Shown here one piece after another: positions 28,035 to 37,026 of a DNA stretch of 64,000 nucleotides. The position numbers and the translations under genes are program-made. Below the pieces are notes generated by a model. That model was not told the DNA's origin. It did not search any database and saw only the letters and a list, made by a program, of their open reading frames with translations. Positions within the stretch are counted from its first letter, which is position 1. Every line of letters starts with the position of its first letter. The DNA comes from Chloroflexi bacterium AL-N1 (lineage in GTDB: Bacteria > Chloroflexota > Chloroflexia > Chloroflexales > Roseiflexaceae), in the NCBI GenBank assembly GCA_013122435.1, contig WYDT01000001.1, positions 124,001-188,000 of the forward strand. The letters are read 5' to 3'.

Positions 28035-28721
28035 TTACAAACTCATCATCCAACTGGTCATCCATGCCTGCACACATACTGTGAGAAAACCATAGAGCAA
28101 AAGAGCATCAACAAGACGTGATGCAGGCATATGAGCAAAACGATGAAAGATAATGCCAGTCAGGATAAGATGCCAAATCAGAAACAGATCAATTTGCCAA
28201 AGCATATTTCGTACAAACTGCCCCAATACGTCCAATTGATGATAATCAGTTATTAAAAAAGCGAGGCCATTATGTTCTACACTACCACCTGTGAACACAT
28301 AACCAGCATGGACCACGATACGCAGCAACATCGGGAGCCAGAGTAGGGGTAGCAGGGCCAACGCAGTTCGTAGCGAGATAACATGGCAGCCCAGACGACT
28401 AACCTGCCCCAGTACAAATCCCTGGCTCAACCAGTTGGCCACTGTGATGAGCAGTATCATCACAGTGCCTAAAAACCACATAACAAAGCTTACTAACAAA
28501 GTGTTATCACTGAAAGCAGACGGTAGTGTTGCCAGGGCATCTGTACCAATGGGTAGCATAGAAGGCAACATACCTGCCGTCGTCACACCACACAATATTA
28601 CCGAAAACAACAATGGTAGACGCCAGTGATGTTGTACCGCTGTGAGTGTGGCAAGTGCCCGGACCGGACGATAAACGATACCAAGTGTCAGCATATGTAG
28701 GGCCTGTGTACGTGTCAACAT
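28035..28721 (-). CDS. Yip1-like five-helix membrane protein
   Basis: 228 aa with about five hydrophobic segments. The N-terminal RPVRALATLTAVQHHWRLPLL is the short amphipathic start typical of Yip1-domain membrane proteins (function in bacteria unclear), followed by NWLSQGFVLGQVSR and PLLWLPMLLR segments. GGGGGAAA lies just before the ATG. It starts 32 nt after the transglutaminase-like gene and is the last gene of the minus-strand operon that begins at 32.3 kb. The Yip1 call is tentative. Confidence 0.6.
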   Translation of the reverse strand: MLTRTQALHMLTLGIVYRPVRALATLTAVQHHWRLPLLFSVILCGVTTAGMLPSMLPIGTDALATLPSAFSDNTLLVSFVMWFLGTVMILLITVANWLSQGFVLGQVSRLGCHVISLRTALALLPLLWLPMLLRIVVHAGYVFTGGSVEHNGLAFLITDYHQLDVLGQFVRNMLWQIDLFLIWHLILTGIIFHRFAHMPASRLVDALLLYGFLTVCVQAWMTSWMMSL

Positions 28722-28753
28722 GATTTCCCCCTTCTATCAAGTCTGTTTCGTCA

Positions 28754-30151
28754 CTACGCTATGAGACTCCAGACAGTACGAGCAAGGTCCAGAATAGCTG
28801 GAAACATTAATAACAATAACCACCAGCGTATACCATTTATTCGAATAATATGCTGAAAGAAAAATATGGTTATCAATGATGAGAGCAATGAAAATGAAGG
28901 GATATGTATCTCTGTACCAAACATTGATATAATCAAGGGTAAAAATAGACTAAAGAAAACACTAAGGAAAATACCACCCCATCCCAGCCAGGCTGATAAA
29001 CGATGCTGGGGTGAGGGCGTGATACGCCAGCGGCCTAACAACTGTTGCACTTGCTTGCTACCGACAAATAATACGGTAAGCGCCGTTGGTAGTTTTGAGA
29101 GCAGTTTTCCTGACAATGCACGTGGTCGTTCCCGCTCACTCAGCTGAACATAGATCGGTTGTAGGTACGGGGCAGCCCCGGCCAGACTCTCAAATCCCCA
29201 GGCCAGTTGCTGCCCCCCAAGCTGATAACGCTCATAGGAAGCAGGTGCCCTTTGCTCGGTATAAGCTGGAACTAAAGGCACATCAGGGTCAATCGAAAAC
29301 ACCAACCGCTCAGGTGTAATTCGCCCAAAACAATGCCCAATACGCTGAAGTACCCAATCCAGATCAGCCAGGGGCGGTATATACAGTAAGGTGCGATGAA
29401 AACTGGTATCCAGCGGCATCCATCCAATGCCTTCAATAAAGACTTCGTTCCACACATGGGCACTGAGCTGACCATAGGCCCAACTGCCGACCATTACTCG
29501 GCAGGGGATGCCCAGCGAACGACACAGAGCAGCATAAACCCATGAGTACTCACCACAGTCACCATGACGATTGACCCGCATTGCTTCGCTGCCACGGGCT
29601 TTAGGTGGCCACTTATATCGATAGTTTTTGATTACATGTAGATAGAGACGACGAGACTGCTCAAGCTGGGTAGTTGCATCGCCAACAATCCGCTGTGCCT
29701 CAGCACGTACCGCGTCGGTCACCTGGATCATTGGAGATGAGCGCAGATAGCGGGCCTGGTCCTCTGCATCAAGCACGATAGCTGCACTCTCAGCACGAGG
29801 ATCATAGGTTGCACGATGTAGTTGTGCGTTAAGCTGGAAGCGTAGCTCCTCACCAGGTGCCAGGGTAAAGAAGGCTAACCGATTGATACCATTGCCGTCA
29901 TACTGAACACTGATCGGTTCCGGTGTCATATCATAGATCTGGATCGACTGCTGGGTTGGTAATTCCGGGGGTAACGACAGCCAGACCTGCACATTCTCTG
30001 TAAACTGATTGATATACTGATACTCCATCGACACCTGACATATGCGGGTATAGACCATTGCACCCTGTTGCACTGTTGCCACCGGAGGTACCATTACATT
30101 CGCTGATGTATCACTGGTTGTCGTGGTTATATTTGAAATGTTGTCTGTCAT
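28754..30151 (-). CDS. Transglutaminase-like membrane protein, paralogue 1
   Basis: 465 aa from the ATG at 30151 (AAGGAG 6 nt upstream; an earlier TTG overlaps that site). Residues ~30-120 form a beta-sandwich-like N-domain. Residues ~165-260 are a transglutaminase-like core with the Cys-His-Asp triad: C199 in GDCGEYSW, H232 in SAHVWNE, D248 in PLDTS. After ~375 come about three membrane helices. No N-terminal signal peptide is seen, so the catalytic domain may be cytoplasmic. Bacterial members are often peptidases or amide-forming enzymes rather than cross-linkers. A close paralogue lies at 37.5 kb; both sit beside the small secreted proteins. Co-transcribed with the HTTM-DCC gene (56-nt gap). 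Confidence 0.85.
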   Translation of the reverse strand: MTDNISNITTTTSDTSANVMVPPVATVQQGAMVYTRICQVSMEYQYINQFTENVQVWLSLPPELPTQQSIQIYDMTPEPISVQYDGNGINRLAFFTLAPGEELRFQLNAQLHRATYDPRAESAAIVLDAEDQARYLRSSPMIQVTDAVRAEAQRIVGDATTQLEQSRRLYLHVIKNYRYKWPPKARGSEAMRVNRHGDCGEYSWVYAALCRSLGIPCRVMVGSWAYGQLSAHVWNEVFIEGIGWMPLDTSFHRTLLYIPPLADLDWVLQRIGHCFGRITPERLVFSIDPDVPLVPAYTEQRAPASYERYQLGGQQLAWGFESLAGAAPYLQPIYVQLSERERPRALSGKLLSKLPTALTVLFVGSKQVQQLLGRWRITPSPQHRLSAWLGWGGIFLSVFFSLFLPLIISMFGTEIHIPSFSLLSSLITIFFFQHIIRINGIRWWLLLLMFPAILDLARTVWSLIA

Positions 30152-30207
30152 TACCGACTCCTTCAATTACTACAAATACAGTTAAGTTAATACAAGGTTA
30201 TCCTTAA

Positions 30208-31602
30208 CTACGAATGGGGCGATGCAGTGGATTGACGCTGGTTGGTTGATTGTAATTCACAATGCGTATCACATCCGGTCGGAATAATAGTGCGACGGCT
30301 TGCAAACCAGTCATATACACGTTGTCCCAGGCCAAGCTGTTGTGGTATCCAGAGGAGAGGCAGTACGGGCCATAGCAACGGCAAACGTGTTGCAATACAA
30401 GTTACAGCATCAATACCTTCTAGGGTTTTATCATTTTTATACACCTGCATACGTGCCTCAGCCCGTTCTGGTGCAATCTCAAATTGTGACAACACCCCCG
30501 GTTCACGAAAGGAAATCACATCAAGTGCCTGCAATGTATCAAGACGCTGAAGACGAGCAATACTCTTTTGACAAAAGGGGCACCATCCATCATACAAAAC
30601 CTGGATGCGTAATGGTGCTAACTTTGGGCTACGTCGTAGCTGATGTTGCCATTGGATAAATCGAGAAACGAGGTTTTGTCGCCAGCGATCAATACGCTGT
30701 TTGATGGAACAATACTCAGAGTCAGGAATTAACGCCAATTCGACACTGATCATAAAGGCTGAGAACGTTATCAAGCCCATAAATGCAGCAATACCAAGAT
30801 GGAAACCAAATGCTCCGACTAAGGCAACCCAGCGGGTATAGCGATTCATCACAAAGAGAAACGGAAATGCTACCTGAAATGCTACCGTTGCATAGGTTCC
30901 TGCTGTTACCAGAAAAACATTCTGATAAATAAGTTCACTCACACCCGGCCAACTGTATTCATCTATCCGCATAATGTAATACAATGCTGTTCCGTTTTGC
31001 CACATCTCTCCCTGCACCTTATACAGACCAGACACACCGTATAGCAGACAAAGTTGGATCGCAAAGGCTAATATAGCAGCATTATGGAATATCGAAAGAA
31101 CTTGCTGCCCGGCACCACCCCGCTCACGTGCTTTTTGTAGACGTTCAGCATCAAAAGAAAAATAGGCTCCTAAATTGGCAAAAAAGGCATATATGAATAT
31201 TAGATGAATAAGATTATCACCACCATCCCAAAGTACTGGTGTCCGTTCATGAAGGGACCACATGAAAATATATGTAAGGATAGTCATTAGTCGGGTTCGC
31301 CAGCCTATAAGCCACAGCGTAGTAATAATAATACCTAGATGGAACACCAGTTCGAACCAGAATAATGATGAACTAAAGGCATACAACGAAAACGATTCTC
31401 TCGCAATATGTTCCCGAAATGTTTGAAACGACCAAGCAGCATCAGGGCCAAAGAGATAATGACGGTTATAGTAATTACTTAAATATTGAAAAAGGATTGC
31501 AATACCTGCTACTATGCGGAATCGACTGGCTCCCATCAAAAGACGGTCCTGGCTGGCATAATCCACAAACTTGTTCCAATGTGTATATATACGTGATATC
31601 AT
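30208..31602 (-). CDS. HTTM-domain protein fused to DCC-type thiol oxidoreductase domain
   Basis: 464 aa. Residues ~15-300 are a multi-helix HTTM domain, the bacterial relative of vitamin K-dependent gamma-carboxylase (SRFRIVAGIAILFQYLSNYY, LHERTPVLWDGGDNL, LIYQNVFLVTAGTYATVAFQ). Residues ~335-440 are a DCC/DUF393 domain, VLYDGWCPFCQKSIARL, with the CxxC of a thioredoxin-like redox site. Such fusions are known, but the bacterial substrate is not. GGGAG lies 7 nt before the ATG. It sits 34 nt after the split DUF5819-like gene and 56 nt before the transglutaminase-like gene, all on one strand. Confidence 0.88.
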   Translation of the reverse strand: MISRIYTHWNKFVDYASQDRLLMGASRFRIVAGIAILFQYLSNYYNRHYLFGPDAAWSFQTFREHIARESFSLYAFSSSLFWFELVFHLGIIITTLWLIGWRTRLMTILTYIFMWSLHERTPVLWDGGDNLIHLIFIYAFFANLGAYFSFDAERLQKARERGGAGQQVLSIFHNAAILAFAIQLCLLYGVSGLYKVQGEMWQNGTALYYIMRIDEYSWPGVSELIYQNVFLVTAGTYATVAFQVAFPFLFVMNRYTRWVALVGAFGFHLGIAAFMGLITFSAFMISVELALIPDSEYCSIKQRIDRWRQNLVSRFIQWQHQLRRSPKLAPLRIQVLYDGWCPFCQKSIARLQRLDTLQALDVISFREPGVLSQFEIAPERAEARMQVYKNDKTLEGIDAVTCIATRLPLLWPVLPLLWIPQQLGLGQRVYDWFASRRTIIPTGCDTHCELQSTNQRQSTASPHS

Positions 31603-31636
31603 TGGAATACTCCCTCTTTACTTAGTGAAAAACTGA

Positions 31637-32327
31637 TCAAGAAGCGGTTATCGGAGCAACTCGCTCATACGGTGCCCACTCAAACATAAAATACTCCAAT
31701 GTGCCTGCCTCATCAGGCAAATCACGCTGCGAGAATCGTGGAAAGGTATTGATAGCTAAACGTGAACGAACTTCAATTGTATTTCCTGCTCCATACAAAC
31801 GATCACATTGAGCTGAGGCAATACGATTTAAGACACTGATAAATCGTTGCTTTGACTCTTCCTCTTGTTGTTCTAGTTCCTCAATTATTCCATTTAATTC
31901 TTCATCATTTTCCGTGTTTGCTTCCCTGAGCTGTTGAAGTTCCGGTGAAGTTGTAAAAATATTATGAATTGACCCACTCTGTAAGCGGTCTAGTCTACTA
32001 TGTGGGGAAAAGCGATTTTGATGGTGTGCGGAACGTAATGGAGTTGTAACGTCTGACCAATCCATTGCTGTTATATGTCCATCACCTTGTTGTATTTTGC
32101 ATGACACCATGAAAATTCGTATATCATTAACAGGGTTTGGCGCAAAAAGTTCCCAATTTTGGAAAAAAAAAATACGGGTTCATATAATCTTGATTAACCG
32201 AGTCAAAACGTAGTTTTACAGGGTTTAATGGTGTAAGAAATGCCAATGTCATTAGAAAGTGAAATGAAAGAATGGCTAGTAATAAAGCTGGTAGGCACTT
32301 TATTGCTATATGTTTCATCTTCTGCAT
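31637..32327 (-). CDS. DUF5819-like HTTM-partner protein, split by a frameshift in a 10-A tract
   Basis: Two overlapping pieces. The 5' part starts at 32327 (GGAG 6 nt upstream) with a signal-anchor (IAIKCLPALLLAILSFHFL) and reads DYMNPYFFF up to the homopolymer at 32163-32172. It then runs out of frame to an early stop. The 3' part, in another frame, continues sensibly as QNWELFAPNPVNDIRIF and an acidic coiled-coil region to the stop at 31637. Deleting one base of the ten-A run would join them into one ~229-residue protein. A membrane anchor followed by QNWxLFAPNP is typical of small proteins encoded next to HTTM genes. The cause may be sequencing error, slippage or real inactivation. Confidence 0.7.
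32163..32172. repeat. 10-bp homopolymer (A10 / T10) at the frameshift point
   Basis: Ten consecutive A on the + strand. With nine, the minus-strand frames on either side join. This is a classical slippage site, either in sequencing, replication (phase variation) or transcription. Confidence 0.9.
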
Positions 32328-32399
32328 ATTTAACTCCAGAATTATTTCTATCTCTTCGTTTTCATTAGATTGGTTTTTGCATCTGCATTGCTTGTGTGT

Positions 32400-32429
32400 G
32401 GGAATATCGTATTACCATACGATATTCCC
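32400..32429 (-). promoter_or_regulatory. Perfect 12-bp hairpin after small secreted protein A
   Basis: GGGAATATCGTA / TACGATATTCCC with a 6-nt loop, 17 nt past the stop of small secreted protein A and 73 nt before the next gene. There is no U-tract on the minus strand, so it may be an RNA-processing or stability element that lets the small protein be expressed above the downstream operon, or a weak terminator. Confidence 0.55.
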
Positions 32430-32446
32430 AGGTCTGCCCCACAACG

Positions 32447-32746
32447 TTAGCGATCAAACAGGAGTTCCATCTGCTCATTTGAGGTAAACTGGATACTTCC
32501 ACAACCATTGGCCAAACATTCGTTCTTACTTATCTGTTTTCCTATTTCATATGCGAGAGCTACTAACGCTACACCTGCGACTACCATTCCGGCAACGTTG
32601 TCAGGTTCTGGTCCTGCTTCCGGTCCTGCACTCTGAGTGTAGAGATTGCGTTCTGGGGCACTACTCAATGGTGACGCGGCTGCCCCTAAAGTCATCGAAA
32701 AACACAGACCGATGGCGACGAACGTGGCGATTAGTTTACGAACCAT
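32447..32746 (-). CDS. Small secreted protein A (LLFDR C-terminus)
   Basis: 99 aa. MVRKLIATFVAIGLCFSMTL signal peptide with likely cleavage after GAAA or GAAAS. The mature start is PLSSAPERNLYTQS, then a hydrophobic helix (AGMVVAGVALVALAYEIG), a Cys pair (CLANGC) and the terminal NEQMELLFDR. The first and last ~15 residues match the small secreted proteins at 33.3, 36.6 and 37.0 kb. GGAG in AAAAGGAG lies before the ATG. Expressed from a 111-bp promoter/leader duplicated upstream of protein B. Function unknown: a peptide precursor, toxin or surface component are all possible. Confidence 0.75.
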   Translation of the reverse strand: MVRKLIATFVAIGLCFSMTLGAAASPLSSAPERNLYTQSAGPEAGPEPDNVAGMVVAGVALVALAYEIGKQISKNECLANGCGSIQFTSNEQMELLFDR

Positions 32747-32794
32747 TGTTTGTTACTCCTTTTGTTTGATTTCATAACGATAGTACTTTTTTGC

Positions 32795-32905
32795 GGTTGA
32801 GACCTCAAACCGGGTTGATGGGTCTAGTATAGTGGTCTGCCCCTTACCCCACACCCCGCATCAGGGTCATCTTCCGTACCTTGGAGTGTTGGTTTGTTGT
32901 ATCAC
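32795..32905 (-). promoter_or_regulatory. 111-bp promoter/leader box, copy A
   Basis: Nearly identical to copy B at 33683-33793 and of exactly the same length. On the minus strand it has an upstream conserved block (CTCCAAGGTACGGAAGATGA), a diverged spacer, then CACTATACTAGACCC with TATACT as a possible -10, and an imperfect hairpin (AGACC...TCAACC / GGTTTGA...GGTCT). The start codon of protein A is ~50 nt downstream. Confidence 0.7.
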
Positions 32906-33188
32906 CAAGCGAGGCCAGCTACTAATCCGGTTGGTGCAAATATCTCTATCTCTATGACCCCAATGGGTGATAACCACACTCCTCCCCTCCTATGCCTGTG
33001 AGTAGGTCAGTAGAGCGGCGCCAGCTCTATCCAGTCTCATCAGCCAGATTATCTTGTGAACGAATAGCCAGTGACTGAAAGAGGGATATTGCCATGAGAC
33101 ACCTCTTGATTAAGGGATTCACAGCACACCAAGTCGTACCTCGCCTCCTCATTTATCCGTAACGTACTACTACCTTATTGAAAATATA

Positions 33189-33230
33189 TGAAGCAACCTC
33201 TCAGGTAATACATCTTGAGAGGTTGCTTCA
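33189..33230 (-). terminator. Terminator-like 15-bp hairpin after protein B
   Basis: Perfect 15-bp arms TGAAGCAACCTCTCA / TGAGAGGTTGCTTCA with a 12-nt loop. On the minus strand it is followed by TATATTTTCAAT. It ends 60 nt past the stop of protein B. Strong enough to make that gene monocistronic. Confidence 0.75.
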
Positions 33231-33289
33231 AAAAAGGGCGAGGTATTTTTAATATCTCACAAATGTCAGGTTCAGCCTGACTTAAGTAT

Positions 33290-33637
33290 CTACTGATCAA
33301 ATAACACTTCCATTTGCTCATTCGCGATTGTCTGCTCGGTACCAGATTGATCTCGTGTCTGACCAAGAGAGATTACCTGCCCAACACCATAACCATCTTG
33401 ATCGGTATACCCCTGAAAAATGGCATGGTGCAATCCACAACCGCTAGTTCCACAACTGACTAACATTGGGGAGGTAGATCTCTCACTATGAAAATCCTGT
33501 GGGTCGACCTGTTTCGCTATTTCGTTGACAGGGAGGTTGGTTACAGTTGTAGTGCTGAAAGGTGTGGCAGATGCATTCAACGTGAGCGAGAAAAATACAC
33601 CGATAGCAATACAAGAGCCAATTAGTTTACGAACCAT
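33290..33637 (-). CDS. Small secreted protein B (LFDQ C-terminus)
   Basis: 115 aa from the ATG at 33637, chosen over an in-frame ATG 24 nt earlier because AAAAGGAG precedes it and the protein then starts MVRKL like proteins A and C. Signal peptide to about NASA; a Cys pair in SCGTSGCGLHH (~75); terminal ANEQMEVLFDQ, matching protein A in 8 of its last 10 residues. The middle is unrelated to the other copies. Own promoter box (33683-33793) and terminator, so separately regulated. Confidence 0.75.
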   Translation of the reverse strand: MVRKLIGSCIAIGVFFSLTLNASATPFSTTTVTNLPVNEIAKQVDPQDFHSERSTSPMLVSCGTSGCGLHHAIFQGYTDQDGYGVGQVISLGQTRDQSGTEQTIANEQMEVLFDQ

Positions 33638-33682
33638 TGTACATTTCTCCTTTTGTTTCATATTATAATGACACTACTGTTT

Positions 33683-33793
33683 GGTTGAGACCTCAAACCG
33701 GGTTGATGGGTCTAGTATAGTGCTCAATCCTGTAACTCACACCCCTCACTAGGGTCATCTTCCGTACCTTGGAGGGTTAGTTTGTTACATCAC
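33683..33793 (-). promoter_or_regulatory. 111-bp promoter/leader box, copy B
   Basis: Duplicate of 32795-32905 lying ~45 nt before protein B. Both ends are conserved while ~20 nt just upstream of the putative TATACT -10 differ, as expected if the conserved blocks are protein-binding or RNA-structural and the spacer is free. Confidence 0.7.
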
Positions 33794-33837
33794 AATGCTG
33801 TGCCAAAAACCGATAGGATAATTATCCTTGAATGATC

Positions 33838-36276
33838 TTATTTAGAGCTCAATAGAGGAGCAATAGCACGGTTATCATGGGGATTTAGTTCAGTTGACAA
33901 AGACCATTTTATCAAGAGATGGGTACCTTCACCTGGTTCTGAATGAATGCTACAGGTTGCCCCGATTATCTGAGCACGTTCACGCATACTGGCCAAGCCA
34001 AAACGCTTTTCCTTTAACAACACTGTCGAATTTTTAGGCACCTGGAAGCCAACACCATTATCCTGCACTTCAAGTACAATCGTATTATCCTGTGTTGTTA
34101 ATGCAACATCAATCCGAGTAGCCTGGCTATGACGTACAGCATTCATGAGCGCACTTTTAGCAATCGCAAAAAGACCATTTTCCACTTCAGGTGGAAGTCG
34201 CTCATCTAAATCATCAATTGCTTCGGTGATTTGGACACGAGGAGCCACCACAGTTGCATTCTCTTGAAGTGTGGCTCGCAATGCTGACGATAAACCCAAT
34301 TCGTCGAGTACAGGAGGATGTAATCCGTTGCATAGCTGTCGTAGATCGGTGAGCAGTCTCTCAAGCGTGTCCCGCAAATGGTTTAGCTGTGGATCAGGTT
34401 GTTCAGCCAGTTCTTGGCGCACCTGCAACTTATACAACTCACCATAGATATCCTGCATAATATGATCATGTATCTCACGTGCGAGATGCTGGCGGACACG
34501 GTCATCAGCTTGTACAAGTTCATCATACAAGTATTGTAATTCGGCAGTACGGTTAGCCAGAGCACTGGTTAACTCGATGTTTTCCAACGCTAGTGCTCCT
34601 GGCAACACTAACAGGCGAAGGATCTCCATGTCTTGTTCTGTATAGTTATCCTGAGAGGTTTTCGAGCCCATCCAGAGAATACCACGTGGTTGGGTGCCAA
34701 TGGTAAAACACAAGAAAACGCCTTCTGACGGTAGTATTTTCGGTGATAGTGCAACTGATGGCGCTAAACGTTGTACTTCCGACGCCTGCATAACTGGACG
34801 ATCATTTAAGCGTCCAGCTAATGCACCAACTGCCTCAATAGTGTTTGGTTTTAGCGTATAGCTCATAGCAATACTACAGTACCAACCGTCTTCTTTTGAT
34901 CGTAAAAAAAGCGCAGCGTTTGTAGGATCGAAAAGCTGAGATACGCGCCTTGTAAGAACTTCCGTCAAGGTCTTCTCATCAATGCTACGTGCAAGATCAC
35001 GCGCCAAACGCTGACCGGTCAACACCATATTAGCTTCGCGGCCATAAAACAGGCGATTAATAAATACGGCAACATAGTCACGCAGAGGGACAAAGAGCAC
35101 TGCTAATATAGCTCCAATAACGGAATGAAGCAAAAGTGAGTCATTAACTTGTTGGCTAACAAGTAGCATCAAACCAAAAATGGTCAACCAGTGAAGCCCA
35201 ACAAGTGAAAAAATAACGAGCGTATAGAGAAAAGCACGATTTAATGACCGATCAACCTGATAGAAATCTTCACGACGCAACGTCACCAAATATGCTATTG
35301 GTATTAACGCCTGGACAAGAAATGATATACGGCTTAACCATATCTGTGTAAGTCCATCAAATGTATTGACTGGTGCAAAAATAGTAAAAACAAAGAGAAA
35401 GCGCATTACAAATACAATTATAAAAGCACTCGCAATAAGACGAATGCGACTACGTACACGCTGTGTTGTACTCTTCATATATCCATAGACTAACAGAACA
35501 CCTATAAGAACATTTGTTAGTATCAAGTATATAGCACCAATAAGTACAGCAATATCATTCAAAACAGCCAATTGCATAAGAAATGTCAAGAAAGCCATTC
35601 CCAAGATACATATCAAAGAAACAATACCGATCCAACGATGAATTAATGTTAAGTTCCACAACAAAGGTTGGTGTATCTTATATGGAAATTGAGAGTGGAA
35701 ATAGACATAACTTATGGATGCACTTACTGAGACTAGATTAAAAACAACATCCTGAAGTGGATGTATGATCTGAAATCTTCCCAGGAGCAATGTATATGCT
35801 GACAGATAGGCAAACAACGAAAACCTTAACATATCATCGTTGATTTGCCGTACCCCCATCAATAATCGTGCTGCTGTAGCCCAGAAAACAAGAGCAGAGA
35901 ACAGTGGCCATAAAACCGTCCACCATTGTCGTAGTGGTAGCACTGTGGCTTGTAATTCTAACGTTATGGTCTCAGAGTCGCGTTGGATAGCTACAACAAC
36001 AAACTCCCCTACCCTAATCTGATCCCAGGTTACTGAACTCCAATTATCATCAGATATGATAATTTGATCCCCAACAAGAAATCCTGCTCCGGCTCCAGGA
36101 CTATCAGGGTAAACCTCCAAAACAGTATTCGAGACACCTACCTCTACACCAGTGTATCCTGTTGTCTGGATAAGCCAGACAGTAACGAAAACAAACAACA
36201 CTGGAAAAAGAGCAGTAATAGCCGCTAATAGAAATTTTTTTTGGTCGTCTAAAAAAGAAAGCAATGAGGTTATCAC
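33838..36276 (-). CDS. NarL-type sensor histidine kinase with PDZ, membrane and GAF domains
   Basis: ~812 aa from a GTG at 36276 (GGAA 8 nt upstream, directly before the first membrane helix); longer in-frame starts add a non-conserved segment. Order: membrane helix, extracytoplasmic PDZ (VYPDSPGAGAGFLVGDQI, ~40-110), about eight membrane helices (~115-375), GAF (~400-560), HisKA_3 with the phospho-His at ~603 in REIHDHIMQD, and HATPase_c (NAVRHS, VQDNGVGF, FGLASMRERA). It would sense an envelope peptide or protein terminus through PDZ and phosphorylate a NarL-type regulator. PDZ domains bind C-terminal peptides, which is notable beside secreted proteins sharing a C-terminal motif. That link is inference. 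Confidence 0.9.
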   Translation of the reverse strand: MITSLLSFLDDQKKFLLAAITALFPVLFVFVTVWLIQTTGYTGVEVGVSNTVLEVYPDSPGAGAGFLVGDQIIISDDNWSSVTWDQIRVGEFVVVAIQRDSETITLELQATVLPLRQWWTVLWPLFSALVFWATAARLLMGVRQINDDMLRFSLFAYLSAYTLLLGRFQIIHPLQDVVFNLVSVSASISYVYFHSQFPYKIHQPLLWNLTLIHRWIGIVSLICILGMAFLTFLMQLAVLNDIAVLIGAIYLILTNVLIGVLLVYGYMKSTTQRVRSRIRLIASAFIIVFVMRFLFVFTIFAPVNTFDGLTQIWLSRISFLVQALIPIAYLVTLRREDFYQVDRSLNRAFLYTLVIFSLVGLHWLTIFGLMLLVSQQVNDSLLLHSVIGAILAVLFVPLRDYVAVFINRLFYGREANMVLTGQRLARDLARSIDEKTLTEVLTRRVSQLFDPTNAALFLRSKEDGWYCSIAMSYTLKPNTIEAVGALAGRLNDRPVMQASEVQRLAPSVALSPKILPSEGVFLCFTIGTQPRGILWMGSKTSQDNYTEQDMEILRLLVLPGALALENIELTSALANRTAELQYLYDELVQADDRVRQHLAREIHDHIMQDIYGELYKLQVRQELAEQPDPQLNHLRDTLERLLTDLRQLCNGLHPPVLDELGLSSALRATLQENATVVAPRVQITEAIDDLDERLPPEVENGLFAIAKSALMNAVRHSQATRIDVALTTQDNTIVLEVQDNGVGFQVPKNSTVLLKEKRFGLASMRERAQIIGATCSIHSEPGEGTHLLIKWSLSTELNPHDNRAIAPLLSSK

Positions 36277-36638
36277 TATAATATTCCAGACTGTACTCTT
36301 TCTCTTAATTGTGCTTGCCAACAAACAATGTCTGCACCCGCTGAAATGTCCTACTCCATTGGCTTTAGTTATAGTATACCGTAGAATAACATACATATCC
36401 CAACTTTTCTTAACCACAGGAGCTGCTGCTAAAAACACAACTTACTTTCAGTGTCACGATACTGCTTATCCCAGATTTCATAGTGTATCTCCCTCTGAAG
36501 GGTATCAAAAATGCCCCTATCAGGGGATGTCTGTATAGACAAACATCTCTATACTCATATCAAAGATACGGAACAGCACTATCCCTATCAAAAGACTTCT
36601 TGGGTAGCTATCTGTTTTATTAAAGAAAGGACAAAGAA
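36277..36638. other. Divergent intergenic region, kinase / protein C
   Basis: 362 bp. A short perfect dyad CCCCT-ATC-AGGGG lies at 36514-36526. At ~36560-36572, AAAGATACGGAA resembles the AAGGTACGGAA core of the 111-bp boxes, ~70 nt before the protein C start, and could be a shared regulator site. No gene is supported. Confidence 0.35.
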
Positions 36639-36920
36639 GTGGTTCGCAAATTAATGTCGTTTGGCCTTGGCGGTGCTTTATTCTTTGGTTTTACCTTAGA
36701 CACTGTAGCAGCTCCACTAACTGAAGAGCCCATTAGCAAGAGATATACTCAAAGCGATGGAAGGATTGCACATCTTAACGGAGTATATAAAGTTAACTTT
36801 CTCAACGGTGAAATAGCAACCTTTCCGCAGGGTCTACCTGTGACGAGTGGAAGGGCTTTCGGCTTTCTTACAGAAGAATCAACTAGCAATGCTTACTTTG
36901 ATGAGTTTTTTGATAATTAA
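36639..36920 (+). CDS. Small secreted protein C (FFDN C-terminus)
   Basis: 93 aa from a GTG with AAAGGA ~7 nt upstream. Signal peptide MVRKLMSFGLGGALFFGFTL, likely cut near TVAA. The mature start PLTEEPISKRYTQSDG aligns with PLSSAPERNLYTQSAG of protein A. It ends STSNAYFDEFFDN, a variant of the shared C-terminal motif. No cysteines in the mature part. Orientation is opposite to proteins A and B; the small protein D follows. Function unknown. Confidence 0.7.
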   Translation: MVRKLMSFGLGGALFFGFTLDTVAAPLTEEPISKRYTQSDGRIAHLNGVYKVNFLNGEIATFPQGLPVTSGRAFGFLTEESTSNAYFDEFFDN

Positions 36921-37026
36921 CAAGATTTAGAAACTCAAATTACATCTTTTAGTATTATTAATGAACGTTTTCTATCTCAAGCACAAACAAAACAAAAATA
37001 TTATTAATACAAGAGAGGTTATTATT

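Noticed and set aside
33175..33366. 63-aa minus-strand ORF beside protein B
   Set aside because: Overlaps the end of protein B and the terminator hairpin; no family signal.
36277..36438. N-terminal 54-residue extension of the PDZ kinase
   Set aside because: No ribosome site, Cys/Arg-rich and not domain-like; the GTG at 36276 directly precedes the first membrane helix.
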